Source: an uncultured Clostridia bacterium
GTDB lineage: Bacteria; Bacillota; Clostridia; Peptostreptococcales; Anaerovoracaceae
Direction of reading: 5' to 3'
Length of the DNA stretch: 14,117 nt
Assembly (NCBI GenBank): GCA_934278925.1
Contig: CAKQWJ010000035.1
Location: 1 to 14,117 of the forward strand
Below are positions 13,713 to 14,117 of the stretch, in pieces. The translations under genes and the position numbers were made by a program. The notes under the pieces are model-generated. The model was not told where the DNA came from, did no database searches, and saw nothing but the letters and a program-made list of their open reading frames with translations. The stretch's first letter is position 1, and the number at the start of each line of letters is the position of its first letter.

Positions 13713-13741
13713 ACACCCTCCTTTTGCGGGAGGGTGTTTTT
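13713..13741 (+). terminator. Intrinsic terminator of the fatty-acid operon
   Basis: A perfect 9-bp stem, ACACCCTCC (13713-13721) with GGAGGGTGT (13729-13737), with a 7-nt loop TTTTGCG and a T run at 13737-13741. It lies about 130 nt after the marR stop and closes the plus-strand run of 13 genes. Confidence 0.9.
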
Positions 13742-13817
13742 ATGGGATGAAACCGGCCGAGGGAGCAACCGCTTTCTTGTGAGTCTCTAATTCCGGCTAT
13801 TTCCGTTGAAATCGGAA

Positions 13818-13864
13818 GAAATTGACGCCGGAACGCTCTGCCCCGAGGTTCCGTCGTCAATTTC
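13818..13864. repeat. 47-nt imperfect palindrome
   Basis: Outer arms GAAATTGACG (13818-13827) and CGTCAATTTC (13855-13864) are exact complements. After one mismatch the inner arms CGGAAC and GTTCCG pair, then CTC with GAG across a one-base bulge, leaving a small C-rich loop. No T run follows on either side, so it is probably not a terminator. It could be a structured RNA, a protein site, or a small dispersed palindromic element. Confidence 0.6.
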
Positions 13865-14041
13865 CCCGCGGCCGCTTGGTAGATTAGAGTTCAATGTCCG
13901 AGGTAGAGGGTGGGATGAGGTATTTGAAGCAGGAAAATCGGTTGAAAAGAAGTGTTTCCTAGACTGGGTTGAATTCGTATTATAGAGAAAGATGTAAAGA
14001 CAACATTAGATTGACGACAGACTGCATAGAAGCGAAGGTCC

Positions 14042-14062
14042 GTGAATTGAAAAAGTAAGTTC
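14042..14062 (+). repeat. Right copy of the 21-nt inverted dispersed repeat
   Basis: Identical over 21 nt to the minus strand of 55-75. It is followed, as on the left side, by less conserved sequence that again contains TTTGCAAA (14094-14101 here, about 25-32 on the left). Confidence 0.6.
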
Positions 14063-14117
14063 TGCTTTTGTTCCGGCGGAACTGGATTTTAAATTTGCAA
14101 ATTCAGACAGGAAGTTA

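Larger units (their letters stand above)
13742..14117. other. Non-coding right flank
   Basis: No reading frame with a ribosome site, no RNA gene and no convincing promoter was found. The stretch holds a 47-nt palindrome (13818-13864), the right copy of the 21-nt repeat (14042-14062), a 6-bp dyad GTTCCG-G-CGGAAC (14070-14082) and a perfect AATTTGCAAATT palindrome (14092-14103). Confidence 0.5.

Overview
The window looks like chromosomal DNA of an anaerobic Gram-positive bacterium of the class Clostridia. It has strong AGGAG ribosome sites in front of nearly every gene and GC-rich genes separated by very AT-rich promoters. It uses FabK-type flavin enoyl reductases instead of FabI, and the fatty-acid locus ends with a MarR-family regulator. 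The genus cannot be fixed from the sequence alone.

Left part (1-2640), all genes on the minus strand. Positions 278-1225 encode a lactate/2-hydroxyacid dehydrogenase closest to L-2-hydroxyisocaproate dehydrogenase, with its own promoter (1355-1382) and terminator (172-204). Positions 2228-2449 encode a small PptA-like tautomerase with its own promoter and terminator. Between the two lies a striking non-coding array of seven 86-87 nt tandem units (about 1445-2086). Each unit carries a long inverted repeat, and two unit types alternate.

Right part (2641-13741), plus strand. A near-consensus promoter (TTGACA-17-TATTAT, 2641-2669) drives a compact 13-gene run: acpP-accB-accC-accD-accA-fabH-fabK-fabX-like-fabD-fabG-fabF-fabZ-marR, closed by an intrinsic terminator at 13713-13741. 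The four acetyl-CoA carboxylase subunits make malonyl-CoA and FabD moves malonyl to ACP. FabH starts the chain, and FabF, FabG, FabZ and FabK run the elongation cycle. The MarR-type protein is the likely feedback regulator.

The most interesting gene is the second FabK-family member (8572-9597). Its sequence and C-terminal four-cysteine motif resemble Helicobacter pylori FabX, an FMN/[4Fe-4S] dehydrogenase/isomerase that makes unsaturated fatty acids. No fabA, fabM or fabI is present in the cluster, so this gene is a good candidate for the missing unsaturated branch.

Other points worth following are an 18-nt motif shared by the ldh and fab promoters, AT-rich palindromes at the fab transcription start, an inverted repeat around the marR -10 box, a 47-nt palindrome after the operon, and a 21-nt repeat present in opposite orientation near both ends of the window. 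The flanks 1-171 and 13742-14117 hold no gene that I can support.
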